In this document: positions 18,950 through 33,375 of the stretch, one piece after another
Position numbering within the stretch: the first letter of the stretch is position 1
How the letters are laid out: each line of letters starts with the position of its first letter
Position numbers and translations under genes: made by a program
Assembly (NCBI RefSeq): GCF_900497805.2
Contig: NW_020944311.1
Coordinates: 833,071 to 897,070 of the forward strand
Direction: 5' to 3'
Source of the DNA: Vombatus ursinus
Lineage: Eukaryota > Chordata > Mammalia > Diprotodontia > Vombatidae
DNA length: 64,000 nucleotides
Notes under the pieces: generated by a model
Told to the model about the DNA's origin: nothing
Databases searched by the model: none
What the model saw: the letters and a program-made list of their open reading frames with translations, nothing else

Positions 18950-19222
18950 GAAAGGAACAAGCATTTATTAAGCACCTATGTGTGCCAGACACTGGGCTAA
19001 GTGCTTTACAAATAGTATCTCATTTGATCCTCCCAACAGCCCATCCTAGGAGGGAGAGTCTATTTTTATCCCTATTTTACAGTTGAGAAAACTGAGGCAG
19101 TCAGAGATTAAATGAATAGCCGAGGGTGACACAGCTAGTAAATATCCGAGACTGGATTTGACCTTGTCTTTCTGATTCCAGGCCCACTGTTCTGTCCACT
19201 GAGCCGCCTAGCTGCCTTTTCC
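18950..19222 (-). mobile_element. MIR, antisense, near full length
   Basis: It contains TTATTAAGCACCTATGTGTG, GTGCTTTACAAATAGTATCT, CCCTATTTTACAGTTGAGAA, GTGACACAGCTAGTAAATAT and, at the right end, GAGCCGCCTAGCTGCC, which is the inverted tRNA-like head. Confidence 0.85.
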
Positions 19223-19424
19223 CTCTAACCCCACTGTAGCTGAAAGAAGCATTCTACATTCCACCCCTTCAGCAGTTCACTCAACTGCTGAGCCCTTCTC
19301 GATGTTTGGAATTTGTTCACAACACCCAGCCAATGCAGTTCCCACCCAGTGCTCCCTGGACTTTTGTCGAGAGAGAAGGCTAATCCCCGTGCCACCTGTC
19401 ACCCCCTGGATTCTTAAACACAGC

Positions 19425-20005
19425 TCTCATGTTGCATCTCAGCCTTCTTTTCTCCAGGCTAAATATACAAGGTCCTTTGATCCTCATCCGGCTCGACCAC
19501 AGGGACCTCCACCTGCCTAGGCTGGTCCCTTCTAGATTCCTGTGGCTTACTGATGCCCTTGCAAAATGGGGCCCGAAACAAAACAGTCTGAGCAATGCAG
19601 AACACAGTGGTACTACTGCTCCCCTCGTCTGGGTCACTCTTGTTATTATAAATTAAGATCCTATCTGTTTATCTCACTTCCCTATCACAGTGTTCAAGAG
19701 GTCAGCCAATCAACAAGCATTCATGAAGTGCCTGCTGTGTGCCAGGCACTGGGGCTATAAGTCTAAAGGATGAGGTAACACCTCCTTATCTACTGAGCTC
19801 ACGGTCCACCTGAATTCCCAGATCCTTTTCAGGGATGAAGAACCCTTCTTTAGCTGTCCTGGCCTCATCTTATACTTGTACAGCTGATTTCTAGAACTCA
19901 CATGGAAGACTTTATATTCATCTCTATTAGATGTTGGCACACTCCACCTGGCCCACTGTTCTGGCCTAGCAAGAGTTTTCTGAATCTGGATTTAGAGTCT
20001 TAGAC
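19425..20005 (-). mobile_element. L3/CR1 LINE fragment, antisense
   Basis: TCTTTTCTCCAGGCTAAATA, AAAATGGGGCCCGAAACAAA, CCCAGATCCTTTTCAGGGA, TCATCTTATACTTGTACAGC and CATGGAAGACTTTATATTCA follow the inverted L3 3' region in order. An L2 3' end interrupts it at 19697-19790. Confidence 0.75.
19697..19790 (-). mobile_element. L2 3'-end fragment, antisense, inside L3
   Basis: AACAAGCATTCATGAAGTGC, CTGTGTGCCAGGCACTGGGG and GGATGAGGTAACACC form a short inverted L2 end flanked by L3 text. Confidence 0.6.
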
Positions 20006-20430
20006 AAGGTTGGAACCACGCCCCCGTAAACCAGGGTGGGAGCCCTCCCAGCCAGGCTGGGCCAAGGGTAAACTGGCCACTTAGGGCTTGAAGATTCAGG
20101 TCCTGGACAAAAAAGGTTAAGCAGCCCATGAAAATGATCAGAATAATGTCATTATTCATTTCTCTGGATTCTTTTGTTCTGGGATTCCATTTGCACTTTA
20201 GAGACCACAAAGGGCTTTCACGGGAATCTCATTATCTCATTGGATGGGCCCAGGTGTGCCTCCTTTTTTTCCAGAGCTATGGAGAAATGCCTGCTAACTT
20301 GGTCTAGAGGGGAGACCCGGCAGCCCCACACTTTTTAAACCAGTTTCAGGTTGTCTGAGCTCAGTGTATTTCATGCTCTTAGGGAAAAAGGAAACTTTCA
20401 GTGAAGTGAAAAAACACTCCCAGAAGAGCA
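20006..20430. other. Unrecognised stretch
   Basis: I identified no feature in this 420-base stretch, which precedes the polypyrimidine tract. Confidence 0.45.
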
Positions 20431-20640
20431 GCTTCCTACCTTTCCTCCCTCCTTCCCTCTTCTCCTTCCCTCCCTCCTTCCTTCCTTCCTTCCCTCTCTC
20501 CTTTCCTCCTTCCCTCTCTCCTTCCTTCCCTCTCTCCCTCCCTCCTTCCCTCCCTCCCTCCCTCCTTCCCTCCCTCCCTTCCTCCTTCCCTCCCTCCCTC
20601 TTCTCCTTCCCTCTATCCCACCTTCTTTTGTTCTTTCCCT
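20431..20640 (+). repeat. Long polypyrimidine tract (CCTT/CCCT)n
   Basis: About 210 bases of almost pure C and T are built from CCTTCC, CCCTCC and CTCTCC units, with few purines until the last 25 bases. The open frames across it on both strands are low-complexity artefacts. Such tracts can form triplex (H-DNA) and mutate by slippage. Confidence 0.95.
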
Positions 20641-21242
20641 ATTCATGACAACCTCTCTTTAGTGACATAAGGTCTGGCTGCCATGGTCCAGCTCAGCCTG
20701 TTCTTCCTGTGAGTGCCTGAGAACTCTGAAAACAGAACCGGGGCTAACTGCTGCGCAGAATCAACGTCTGCCAGTTTCTATTTTGGTCAGGACAATGAAT
20801 GCTGGATTGTCGCAGGGCGGCTATGGAACCCAGGAACCAGAGTGATTCATGGAGAAGAAATGAGGCAAGGCCCAAAGAGCGGCACTATTTGAGGGGCACA
20901 CTGCTGAGCAGGGAGAGGCCCATTGCCTGGGACCCCTCCCCCCAGGGAGCATTCCCACAGAGCCCCACTCCTGCTGTAGAGCCACATGGGCAGCAGCTGG
21001 CTCCCAACCTCAGCTCCCAGCAATGGAAGGGCCCCAAAGAAGCCAGAGGCACAAAGGGCACCCGGGGTTGGGTCACCAGCCAGGGAAGAGAGGCAGAGCC
21101 CCTGGGCCCTTAGTGGTAGACTCTCCAGGGGACAGGGCGTAGCTCAGGCCAGCTCAGCAGCCGCAGCTTCCTATTTGGACTCATGATGACAGCTAACGAG
21201 ATGCCAAGCTCTGTGGCTTCTATCCTGCTATTGGTGTCCTTT
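20641..21242. other. Unrecognised GC-rich stretch
   Basis: Frames are open on both strands (20799-21113 plus, 20885-21076 minus), which reflects GC-rich composition. I see no domain, splice pattern or repeat family. Single-copy host DNA is likely. Confidence 0.45.
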
Positions 21243-21258
21243 AAATCTAGTACTCTGG
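21243..21258 (+). repeat. Left 16-bp target-site duplication of L1
   Basis: AAATCTAGTACTCTGG recurs at 24991-25006 with one base difference (T to C at base 9). Confidence 0.9.
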
Positions 21259-24990
<3,732 letters not shown>

Positions 24991-25006
24991 AAATCTAGCA
25001 CTCTGG
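24991..25006 (+). repeat. Right 16-bp target-site duplication of L1
   Basis: AAATCTAGCACTCTGG directly follows the A-rich tail. Confidence 0.9.
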
Positions 25007-25144
25007 GACAAAGGGCTGATCACCCTACCTTAGTTCCAGCTCTCCACCCGAGCCAAAGGGGAGGAGTTCGGCGGATGCAAGTAGATTAGAGAGGAAAAAA
25101 AGGGTAAGGCTGTATTGTTCTCACAGTAAAGTACTTAAGGCAAT

Positions 25145-25230
25145 ATTGTCCCCATTTTACTGGGACACAGAGAGATGATGTGATTTTCAACAATCCCACA
25201 GTTGGCAAAGAGGAGAGTGGGGACTTGGGC
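25145..25230 (-). mobile_element. MIR fragment, antisense
   Basis: TGTCCCCATTTTACTGGGAC, GATGATGTGATTTTCAACAA and AGTTGGCAAAGAGGAG resemble the inverted MIR core. It is diverged. Confidence 0.45.
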
Positions 25231-25240
25231 CTAGCTTGGC

Positions 25241-25260
25241 GCTCTCTCTCTCTCTCTCTC
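25241..25260 (+). repeat. (CT)n microsatellite
   Basis: Ten CT units. Confidence 0.95.
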
Positions 25261-25494
25261 ATACCAGTGTTTTGCAAGAGGTAAAAGAAGGGGGCTACCT
25301 ATCTTGCAATGGTGAGGCTGCTCCCAAAGAAGCCCTGTCACCCTTAGCACTGCAAAAGGGGTGGTCACGCCTAGGGAGAGCAGTGGAAAGGCTAGAGACC
25401 TATTTCAGGATTCTCCTTTACCTCCTTTACCTTTACCTTTTTAATTTTATTTTAGGAACTTTTTAGTTCCTAAATCGCCTTAATCAGCTTTTAA

Positions 25495-25990
25495 GATTCA
25501 GCTCAGATCCCTTTCCAGCCAGCTGCCCAAATCATTTTCCCAAAGTACAGGTGTGAGCATATGCCTGCCCTACTCAGAGAGCTTTCGTGGGCTCCTATTG
25601 CCACCAGGGTCAAATATAGAGTCCTGGGCTTGGCTTTAAAAGCCTTTCACAGACTGGCAGCCTCTGACAAACATAACAGTGTTTTAAGCCAGGCCAGAGA
25701 GTGCTGAATCTGAAAATCAGATGCCCACCTCTGTGCACTTGCCCAGGCTGTACTCCTATGCTTGGAAAGCATTCCCTCCTTCTATCTGTCTTTCAGAATC
25801 TTTATCTTCTTGTGGGAAGCCTTCCTTCCTAGATCCCTCCCCCAACTGAAAGTGCTTGGTCTGGGCCTCTCCTTTGTCCCCAGGCCTCTTACCTTGGGTC
25901 ATATTCATCTGTGTCCATGTTGCACACAGACGCCTACGCCCCCATACCCAGTAGAACGTCAACTCCTTGAAGGCAGATGACATGTCATTT
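25495..25990 (+). mobile_element. L2 LINE 3' region, sense, diverged
   Basis: CATTTTCCCAAAGTACAGGT, GGGCTCCTATTGCCACCAGG, AAAAGCCTTTCACAGACTGG, TGCTTGGAAAGCATTCCCTC and GTCAACTCCTTGAAGGCAG follow the order of the L2 3' ORF and UTR. Frames are broken. Confidence 0.6.
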
Positions 25991-26004
25991 CAAATCTTTG
26001 AATG

Positions 26005-26150
26005 GGCTTCTATTTCCTCAACTTTTCAATTATAATTGGTTTTCTCTGTAATGCTATATACTTTTCTGGATACATTAAAAGACCTGGTTCTGAGCAGGGG
26101 CCTATAGGCTTTCTCCAACTGCTGGCCAAAAGGAGTCCATGACACAAGAA
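26005..26150 (+). repeat. Dispersed repeat, GGACCCC/GGCAGTCTGG-type family (name not recalled)
   Basis: TATAATTGGTTTTCTCTGTA, AATGCTATATACTTTTCTGG, GGCCTATAGGCTTTCTCCAA and GAGTCCATGACACAAGAAAA match a dispersed element also seen at 52585-52795 and, inverted, at 63905-64000. Confidence 0.45.
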
Positions 26151-26715
26151 AAGCAAAGAAGTCTTGCTTTCAGTGGTCCTTTCTGGGACTAATCTTGGAG
26201 TATTCCCATATTACAGATGGGGCAATGAGCAGCAAAGTGACCAGTCCAGATTCATACAGCAAATGAAAAGATGAATCAGTCCCACCCCACCCCCCAGCCC
26301 CGACCCAGCTCCCAGCCTGACATTCCCAGAATTACACATTCCCAGAATTCCTTCCAATGGCTATACTACCAGTCGCTAGAGACTCAGCTGAAGCTGCCTG
26401 CCGACCTTGGGTCCCAGGCCCCTGAGATGGCAGCATCTTCCTATCCATGGGTCACTCTGGATTTCAGGGCACTCCCATTCTGACCAAGCTGTGCCTTGCA
26501 CGCCTTGGGTCAGACAGACACGGAAGGACGATTGTCTTGTTTCAAATAGAGAAATGAGAGGTCAAATGTTTCCCCCGCAAGCCAGAGGTCTGAAAAGAAC
26601 TGCCAGGCCATCTACTTCAATTCTCAGCCCTGCTTACCCAGCGGGTGCTGGGGTTTGGGGCCGATTTGTTCCCCTTTCTGAGTCCCTTCTAATGGCAATA
26701 AACGAGGGTCACAAT
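26151..26715. other. Unrecognised stretch
   Basis: A faint MIR-like run (ATTACAGATGGGGCAATGAG, 26210-26229) is all I can see. Plus-strand frames at 26271-26757 lack domains. Confidence 0.4.
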
Positions 26716-26890
26716 CACAGAGGGAGGTCACCTAGTCGAGTCTCATTCAACAGCTGAGGAAACTGAGGACCAGAAGGGTTAAAGAACTTGCCCAAGGTCA
26801 CACTGATCATAAATGACAGAGGAGAGACTGGAACCCAGATGCTCTGACTGCCATTCCAGGACTCTACCCACTGTCCTGCATTGCCTCATA
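26716..26890 (-). mobile_element. MIR, antisense
   Basis: AACAGCTGAGGAAACTGAGG, AACTTGCCCAAGGTCACACT and AGACTGGAACCCAGATGCTC are the inverted MIR core and head. Confidence 0.8.
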
Positions 26891-28117
26891 TGATGAAAGA
26901 TAGATAGCTAGGTGAGAAGGATCACTGGGAGAGACTGAGGAAGGGAAACAAGTAGACAGGCCTGGGGCCCAGAGTCCCAGCTGAGACTGGGGAGAAGAGA
27001 AAGAACCTGGAGCAGTGTTGTGGGCCCCTTGCACCAAGGAGAGGGCATGGAAAGGTTTGAGGACTCGAGAGCATTGCCCCGACCTGGCCCTGGCTGGAGA
27101 TAGCAGGGCAGGCCCAGCCATCTGCAAGCATGAGGGAGCACAGGCAAGGGGGCAGGCAGGCCTCATATTCAGAGCCATAAATAGCTGGCCATTTGCAGAC
27201 AGCTCTGGGCCTAAAGACATGCTCATTCAAAGCTTTTTGTCTCACTTTCTTCCTTTCAATAGAATTTCCTTCTGACACTATGCACCACCTGCAAGTAGAG
27301 ATTGGGGTTCAGTCTCCTGGAAAAAGGCCCAGAACATAATCCAAGGTTTCCTGGGAGCCAGGAGCCAAAAGGGTGAAAAAAGTCCTCTCCAGTCTCTCCT
27401 GGACCTTTGAATCCTGAGTGGAGGCTACCACATGGGCTTCCCTCACCTAGCTCAAGCCTGTTAAATAAAAGGGCATTTTTCCTTCCTGCACTCAGTGTTG
27501 GGATGTTTCTCCACTAGCTCTCTGCTCTCATCACTGTGGGTATTCCCTCCTCTGTTGCAGATTGCGACCCATCCAAGTTGTCTCATCCCGAGGGACTCTT
27601 GTCCATGTCCTCTCATAAATCCCTAGCCATGCGAGGGGCTTCTTCACCATCTCTGAGCATCATGGGACTCAGGCAGCAAGCGGACTGTTTACCTGTCCGC
27701 CATGGCCCTCACTGCATGGCCCGCCAAGTTTCCTTTCCCAGAATTCATCTTGTGGAGGATATATTTTACCCTGTACCCTGGGTGTGTATTATTAGAGGTT
27801 AAGTAATACTTTTGTTAACACACATGGTCTTCCTTTCCTTTAGCCATCCTGGGCTTTTCCCAGAACATCTCAATCTCACCATTCTGACATCTAGGTAAAT
27901 ACTCCTGTTCCTGACACTTAGGCCTCTATTGCCAGTAATGGATTTGACAGACAGGAGTGGTATTGGGTTCCTTTGGTCTGTGATCCTCTGAGGGTGGCCC
28001 ACTCAGCAAGGTCAAGCTTTGCAAATGCTTCACTTTCCTACAGGTGCGCTCTGGCCCTGAACAGGGTTCCACCCGCAGGAACCTGGAGATTACCGTGAAG
28101 AATTCTCTTCTCGTTAC
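26891..28117. other. Unrecognised stretch (1.2 kb)
   Basis: Several overlapping frames occur on both strands around 26864-27278, reflecting GC-rich DNA. None has a recognisable domain. I see no repeat family that I can name. Confidence 0.4.
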
Positions 28118-28598
28118 AGAAGCCACACTTTGGATTCGGTTCTAGGCACATTTCGGGAAGGATGTTGTTAAGCTAATGAATGCCCAGAGGAGGGCAACCC
28201 GAATGGATGAAGGGGCTCTGTTCATCTCGTATACCTATCACTGGCAGGACCTGGGGCTCGTTCTCTTGGAGAAGAGGAGAGTCAGGGCACTCAAGATAGA
28301 TGGCTTCACATATTTGATGGGTTGTTATGTGGAAGACCTATCAGAACTGTTCTGTTTGGCCCCAGGGGCCATGGTGGGGAAGATGCAGAGAGGCTAACTT
28401 TGGCCAGGTGGCAGGAAGCCCTACACAAAGAAGACTGGGCAGCCTTAGGAGGGAGGGGGTGCTCCTCCCAGGAGGTCTTCAAGCCAAGGTCAGATGAGCG
28501 CTTATCAAGTGCGTTATAAACAGGATTCCTGATCAAATACTGTTTGGATCAGTTGGCCTCTGAGATTCCTTCTGACTCCGAGATCCTGTGATCTGACG
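28118..28598 (+). mobile_element. L3/CR1 LINE 3' end, sense
   Basis: AATGCCCAGAGGAGGGCAAC, TTGGAGAAGAGGAGAGTCAG, TGTTATGTGGAAGACCTATC, GTTCTGTTTGGCCCCAGGGG, GGAGGTCTTCAAGCCAAGGT and GATTCCTTCTGACTCCGAGA follow the L3 3' end in order, ending at the expected ATCCTGTGATCTG. Confidence 0.88.
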
Positions 28599-28629
28599 TC
28601 TTCACACGAAGACCAGCTCAGATTTCATA

Positions 28630-28822
28630 GGATCACGGATGTGGACCTGGAAGGGGGTCTTAGAGGCCATTCTCATTTTACAGGTACAGACACCAAGGAA
28701 CAGAGATTAAGTGACTTGCCTAGGGTCACAGCTAGCAAGGATCTGAATTAAGGATTGCAGTGGGATTGGAACCCAAGTCTTCCTGACTCCAAGTCCATTG
28801 CCCTAACCATTATACCATGCAG
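28630..28822 (-). mobile_element. MIR/Ther-1-type SINE, antisense
   Basis: TCATTTTACAGGTACAGACA, TTGCCTAGGGTCACAGCTAG and CCCAAGTCTTCCTGACTCCA, then ACCATTATACCATGC at the inverted head, support a MIR-class SINE. Confidence 0.75.
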
Positions 28823-29089
28823 TATCATTAAGCTTGGAAAACTATGCATTGGGAGTTTGGAGGAATCCACTGACCAGTTATTTCTGGTACTAGATTACAG
28901 ATCGACTCAAAAGACCCCCAGGGCCTCAGCTCATTCTCATTATTGTAGACCTCAGGCCATTGACCACTCAGACTGTGGAGGGGGCATCCAGGCTCCTCTA
29001 GTGGCCACGTGACAGGGCCAGTGCTTTCCTGCTCATCTTCCTATGGCCAGCCCTGTGATAAGGGAACTACACGCAATCTCCAGGAATTT

Positions 29090-29342
29090 AGGAAAATGCC
29101 ATTTCTCATTCTCATTTATCCTCCTGGTGCCCCCACTGCTAGTGTCATCCTCTTTCAGGTTACCTCCTATCTACTTTTTAAGTGTCTTCTCTGTATTGAT
29201 TTACATTTTCATGCTTTCTCCTATTAGAATGTAAGCTTCTTGAGGGCAGGGGCTGGTTTTGCTATTTCTTTGTATCCCCGGCACTAGCACAGTGCCTGAC
29301 AAATAGTAGGTGTTTAATAAATGTTTATCCCTTGATTCCTAC
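29090..29342 (+). mobile_element. L2 3' end, sense
   Basis: AATGTAAGCTTCTTGAGGGC, TTTGTATCCCCGGCACTAGC, ACAGTGCCTGACAAATAGTA and TTTAATAAATGTTTATCCCT form the complete terminal block. Confidence 0.85.
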
Positions 29343-29583
29343 ACGTGCTCCAAAATCCCTTCCCCCACCACTAAGGCAAGGTTCCTCCCTCTTCCCTTCC
29401 AACTTCTCTGGCTTTCTGATTTACTCGCCACTTCCAAGCTGTGATAGCCATTTTGGCTGAAATTTCACCTGGATAAACATGGCTACTACATGCTTAAGGC
29501 TGGGAGCAGAGGGCAGAGGAAGGGAGGGAAGAAATGAGTGCTATTTACCCTGACCAGCTAGTCAGGGGTCTAGGGGAAAGACA

Positions 29584-29845
29584 GAGGCAGCTAGGTGGCC
29601 TAGCGGATACAGCACTGGGCCTGGAGTTAAGAAGACCAGAATTCAAAACCATCCTCAGACACTTACTAACTGTGTGACCCTGGGCAAGTCATTTGACCTG
29701 TTTGCCTCAGTTTCCTCAACTGTAAAATGGAGATAATAACAACACACACCTCTCAAGGTTGTTGTGAGGATCAAATGAAATAATATTTGTAAAGTACTTA
29801 GTAGTGGCACATAGTATGCACTGCTTATTCTCTTCTCCTTTCCTC
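29584..29845 (+). mobile_element. MIR, sense, near full length
   Basis: The head is GAGGCAGCTAGGTGGCCTAG. TGTGTGACCCTGGGCAAGTC, CTCAGTTTCCTCAACTGTAA, GGTTGTTGTGAGGATCAAAT and TAATATTTGTAAAGTACTTA follow in order, with no RTE-type tail. Confidence 0.88.
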
Positions 29846-31289
29846 CTCCTCCACCACCCCACAATCCCTTGAGAGACAACAGTTCTGATGGCTACAATAA
29901 TATCCTTTCATTATTCCAAATGTTTGAGGGGCCCCCGAGGAGGCCACTCTAATTGTAAAACACTGCTTTAAATCAGTGGGTTTGAAACTGTTCCCAGGAA
30001 TTGTGTTCCATGATTTCCCAAGCCATCCCTAGGGGGTCCTCGGAAGTCAGTGTGATCATATTGAAACCACTTGGTTAAGGGTTAGGGCAACAGCCCATCT
30101 GTACATATGTCAATTGCAATGTGGCCTCATCTGGCTGAGGGTGGAAACAATGGACCCTCTGGACCGCTGCCATTTGTGCAAAGATTTCCAAAGATTTCCA
30201 GCCCCATTACAGCAATGTTGCAAGGCCACCAGACCTGGATAGATCTCACTCTACCTGATAAGGAAGGCCCAAACACCAAACTCTCAAGACTCCAAACAAT
30301 GGACATTCACAAGAAAAGGTGGCGGGGTTAAGGGGACTTTGGGGCTTGGTGGCCCCACGTGCTACTTTGTGGTGATCCTCTACGCACAGCTTGTAACATA
30401 GCTCTGCCCATGTGGGTCAGCCAGCCTCGGAGAGGCCCATTTAGATGGGCAGCTCTTAACTCTGGTGTGACCTTAGACTTGGACATCTCCCCAGATCCAA
30501 TGAGTACCTTTCCAGCCTTGTCTGGACACAACTTTGATGGGGAGAACAGCCAGAAACATAGTCACAATATGATTTACAATAGCCACTTTCTGACTAAGAA
30601 ACAGGCATCGGATTTCCTGGAAATGAGAGGGTATGCAGGTGACAGCTTCCCAAGGGCTCTCAACTGAACCTGAATCTTTAAATGAGCTATAAACAAGGTG
30701 GGGAGGGCAGTTGAAGTGTTTGTTGATATTTTCAAGGATGCACTAACCACCTACCTCCTAAGCCTTTGAATGGATTTATGTTCTCATACATGGAGGGCAC
30801 CCCTTCCAATGGCCAAGATTTTAGCTCATCCCAAGTGTCTGCTCCTGGGTGATACTTCCCTGTGTTCTCTCCTAGATCTCCCACAGAGGACCTGCTCAAC
30901 ATGGGGAGGTCTCCCTCTAGGTCTCTGTAGATTTCATGGGTGCCAGTACATGGACTGTCTATCCAAGAGCTCTCTCTCTCACTACAGCACAGGCAGCCCA
31001 CTTTATGGTTCAGTCATCTGCAGTGTTTGTGCTGATGGAATAACACAATGGACTAGCCATTCACTGCATGGCACAGTCTAGACCACAGGCACTTTTAATC
31101 CACTTAGTTTTCCCTATATGAATTGTTAGATCAATCTTTTTGGTATAATCACAGATTTCATTGAGAAGGCCCTTACATATTCTGACTCCTGATGTAATCT
31201 GCACAGTTATCCCTAAACAAGAGCATCTCACCATCTCTAGGGAAGCTCTCATTCCTCAGAACCTTGAGCAGGCCATCCTCGATGACAAT
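29846..31289. other. Unrecognised stretch (1.4 kb)
   Basis: I could not assign a repeat or gene. Short frames on both strands (30107-31252) lack known domains. A 10-base word, CAAAGATTTC, is tandemly repeated near 30179-30198. Confidence 0.4.
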
Positions 31290-31950
31290 GACAAACATTT
31301 CAGTCACTGCACTAGTTTGCTGGCTCGTCTCCCTGCCACAAGTCTCTCCCCATTCTGGTCCATCCTCCTCTGCTCAGCTGTTAAAATGATCTTCCTAAAT
31401 GTGGGTCTGACCATGTTCTCTTCCTATTCCATAAACTAATCCAGTGGCTTCCTATGAAGTCCAGGATCAAAGAGAAAGTCCTGTGTTTGGCATTGAAAGT
31501 CCACAACCTTTCCAGTCTTCTTATATTTTACCTAACTTTCCCCCCTGCATGCACATACTCTGGGTTCAGTGGTACGGGTCTCCTTGCTGCGCCTCTTTAA
31601 ATACACTCCATCTCTTGACTCTAGGCTCCTGGCTATCACCCATGCATGGAAAACTTTCCCTTTTCATCTCTGCCTTCTGGCTTCCCTGGCTTCAAGACAC
31701 AGCTAAAATCCCACCTTTTGCAACGTGGAAGCCTTCCCAAGCCCCTTTCAAGCTAGTGTCTCCTCTGAGTTTTACTGCCTACATCTTGTTTGTACATAGT
31801 TTTTGCATACTGTCTCCCCCATTCGACTGAGAGCTCCTTCAGAGCAGGGACTGGTTGAGGCCTTTCTTTGTAGCCTCAGTGGTGCTAACCAACGGCACGC
31901 AGTAGGAGCTTAATAAATGCTTGTTAACTTATTTAAATACATATCACCAT
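31290..31950 (+). mobile_element. L2 LINE 3' end, sense, 660 bases
   Basis: GCTGGCTCGTCTCCCTGCCA, GTCTGACCATGTTCTCTTCC, TCCAGTGGCTTCCTATGAAG, CAAGACACAGCTAAAATCCC, TGAGAGCTCCTTCAGAGCAG and GAGCTTAATAAATGCTTGTT follow ORF2 C-terminus to terminus without large gaps. It is one of the longest sense L2 3' ends here. Confidence 0.9.
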
Positions 31951-32434
31951 TTTATGCACCCCTTGAAGCTGCTAATAAGAGGGCTGTTGTACCTGAATTT
32001 ATCAAGGAATCTTGCTTGATTTTAACATATATGCGAGAGACTCCTTATTAGGGGAGGGCATTTGAGACTACATTTTACTCTTTCCAAGTCAAATGCTTTT
32101 TGTGATCAAGTTACTAAAAATGCACAGTGAGATTCTATATTCTCTGAACCTTTCAGTCAATTATATGACTATAGGTAAATATGTGGTTCACTGCTGAATA
32201 GCATTTTTGAAAGCCTACCTGTCTCTTTCTCATGTTTTCATCAAGGATACCCTTGATATCTACGTAGATCCTTCTCAAAGATTTTCTAAAGAGGAGAAAG
32301 TTTCCACACGGGTCAGCAATTGTTAGTGCTCTCTTGACTGGTTTGGGGGCAATGAAATCATCTGATTTTTTTTTCATTCTTTTAACATTTTATCCTTCCT
32401 GAGATATCATGGGTAATGATTCCTCAAATTTTAT
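31951..32434. other. Unrecognised AT-rich stretch
   Basis: No feature was recognised. It lies between a sense and an antisense L2 end. A minus frame at 32153-32377 lacks a domain. Confidence 0.4.
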
Positions 32435-32560
32435 ATAAGCATTTATCCAATATCTCCTTTGTGCCAGGCACTGTATCAGGTACCGGGAAAACAAAGACAA
32501 AATGGAATATGCTTTGCCTTCAAGGAGCTTCCATTCTGAGAATGAAGAAGTAGAGGGAAA
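32435..32560 (-). mobile_element. L2 3'-end fragment, antisense
   Basis: TAAGCATTTATCCAATATCT, CCTTTGTGCCAGGCACTGTA and TTCAAGGAGCTTCCATTCTG match the inverted L2 end. Confidence 0.75.
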
Positions 32561-32639
32561 GCCAGAGGAAGCCAGGGGAAGAGAACATCATGTAAAAAAA
32601 TAAATAAATACAAGGTAATTTGAGGAAAGAGTCATCAAC

Positions 32640-33045
32640 TAAAATTCATTAAGCATTTACTACAGGTCAGGCACATAAGGCTGGGGATACACAGAAAGTC
32701 AAAAAACAGTCCATACCTGCAAAGAACTCACAATTGAATGACTGGAGATAATCTTCGAGGGAAGGCACCAGCATGAAGAGGGACTCCTAAAGGCCTTCAG
32801 CTCGGACTTGAAGGAAGCCAAGGAAGGCAGGAGGCAGAGATGAGGGAAAGGAGGACAACCAGTGAAAAAGCTCGGAGGCAGGAGATGTGTCTTTAGAAAG
32901 GACCAGCAAGGAGGCCAGTGTGACTGGACCTTAGAGTCCATGGAAGGAAGCATGGTATGAGGAGACTGGCAAGGAAGGATGGGACTGGGGTGTGAAGGGC
33001 TTTCAAACCCATACAGAGGAGTTCATGTGGCACTTTAAACTGCAT
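32640..33045 (-). mobile_element. L2 LINE, antisense, 400 bases
   Basis: AATTCATTAAGCATTTACTA opens the inverted end. CTTGAAGGAAGCCAAGGAAG, GGCAGGAGGCAGAGATGAGG, CCAGCAAGGAGGCCAGTGTG and GTGAAGGGCTTTCAAACCCA follow into the 3' ORF. It is separate from the copy at 32435. Confidence 0.85.
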
Positions 33046-33164
33046 TCTTAACACTTTCTTCATCACTTACCTAAATGTAGATAGTCAATAAAGCAATTTA
33101 AAAAGCCCTGTTTTGTGTCATTTGTTGAGGTATAAGGCTCTCAGCCAGTTCCATCTGGTTCCAG

Positions 33165-33275
33165 CAGACCCAGGGCACACAGCTAGTAAGTGTCTGAGGC
33201 TGGATTTGAACTCAGGTCTTCCTGACTCTATGTCCAGTGCCCTACCCATTGGGCCATCTAGCTGCCTCTGAAGTA
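33165..33275 (-). mobile_element. MIR-type SINE head, antisense
   Basis: GGCACACAGCTAGTAAGTGT, CTGAGGCTGGATTTGAACTC and GGGCCATCTAGCTGCC give a clear inverted SINE head. The left half is missing. Confidence 0.8.
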
Positions 33276-33375
33276 GGACTGTGCTAGGCACTGACAGCAG
33301 GATGGGGGTTACAACACTACTATAAGCCATGGTTCCTACTATCCAGGAGCTGAGAATATCATTGGAGAGGTAATA
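33276..33375 (-). mobile_element. L2 3'-end fragment, antisense, weak
   Basis: ACTGTGCTAGGCACTGACAG and TACTATCCAGGAGCTGAGAA weakly follow the inverted L2 end. Confidence 0.4.

Noticed and set aside
20364-20648. Open frames on both strands rich in P/S/L or R/E/G
   Set aside because: They are translations of the polypyrimidine tract (low complexity) and not proteins.
30107-30331. Frame with a short string FVQRFPKISSPI that faintly recalls LTR-element pol proteins
   Set aside because: The similarity is a dozen residues with no neighbouring pol, gag or LTR signal. I call no LTR element here.
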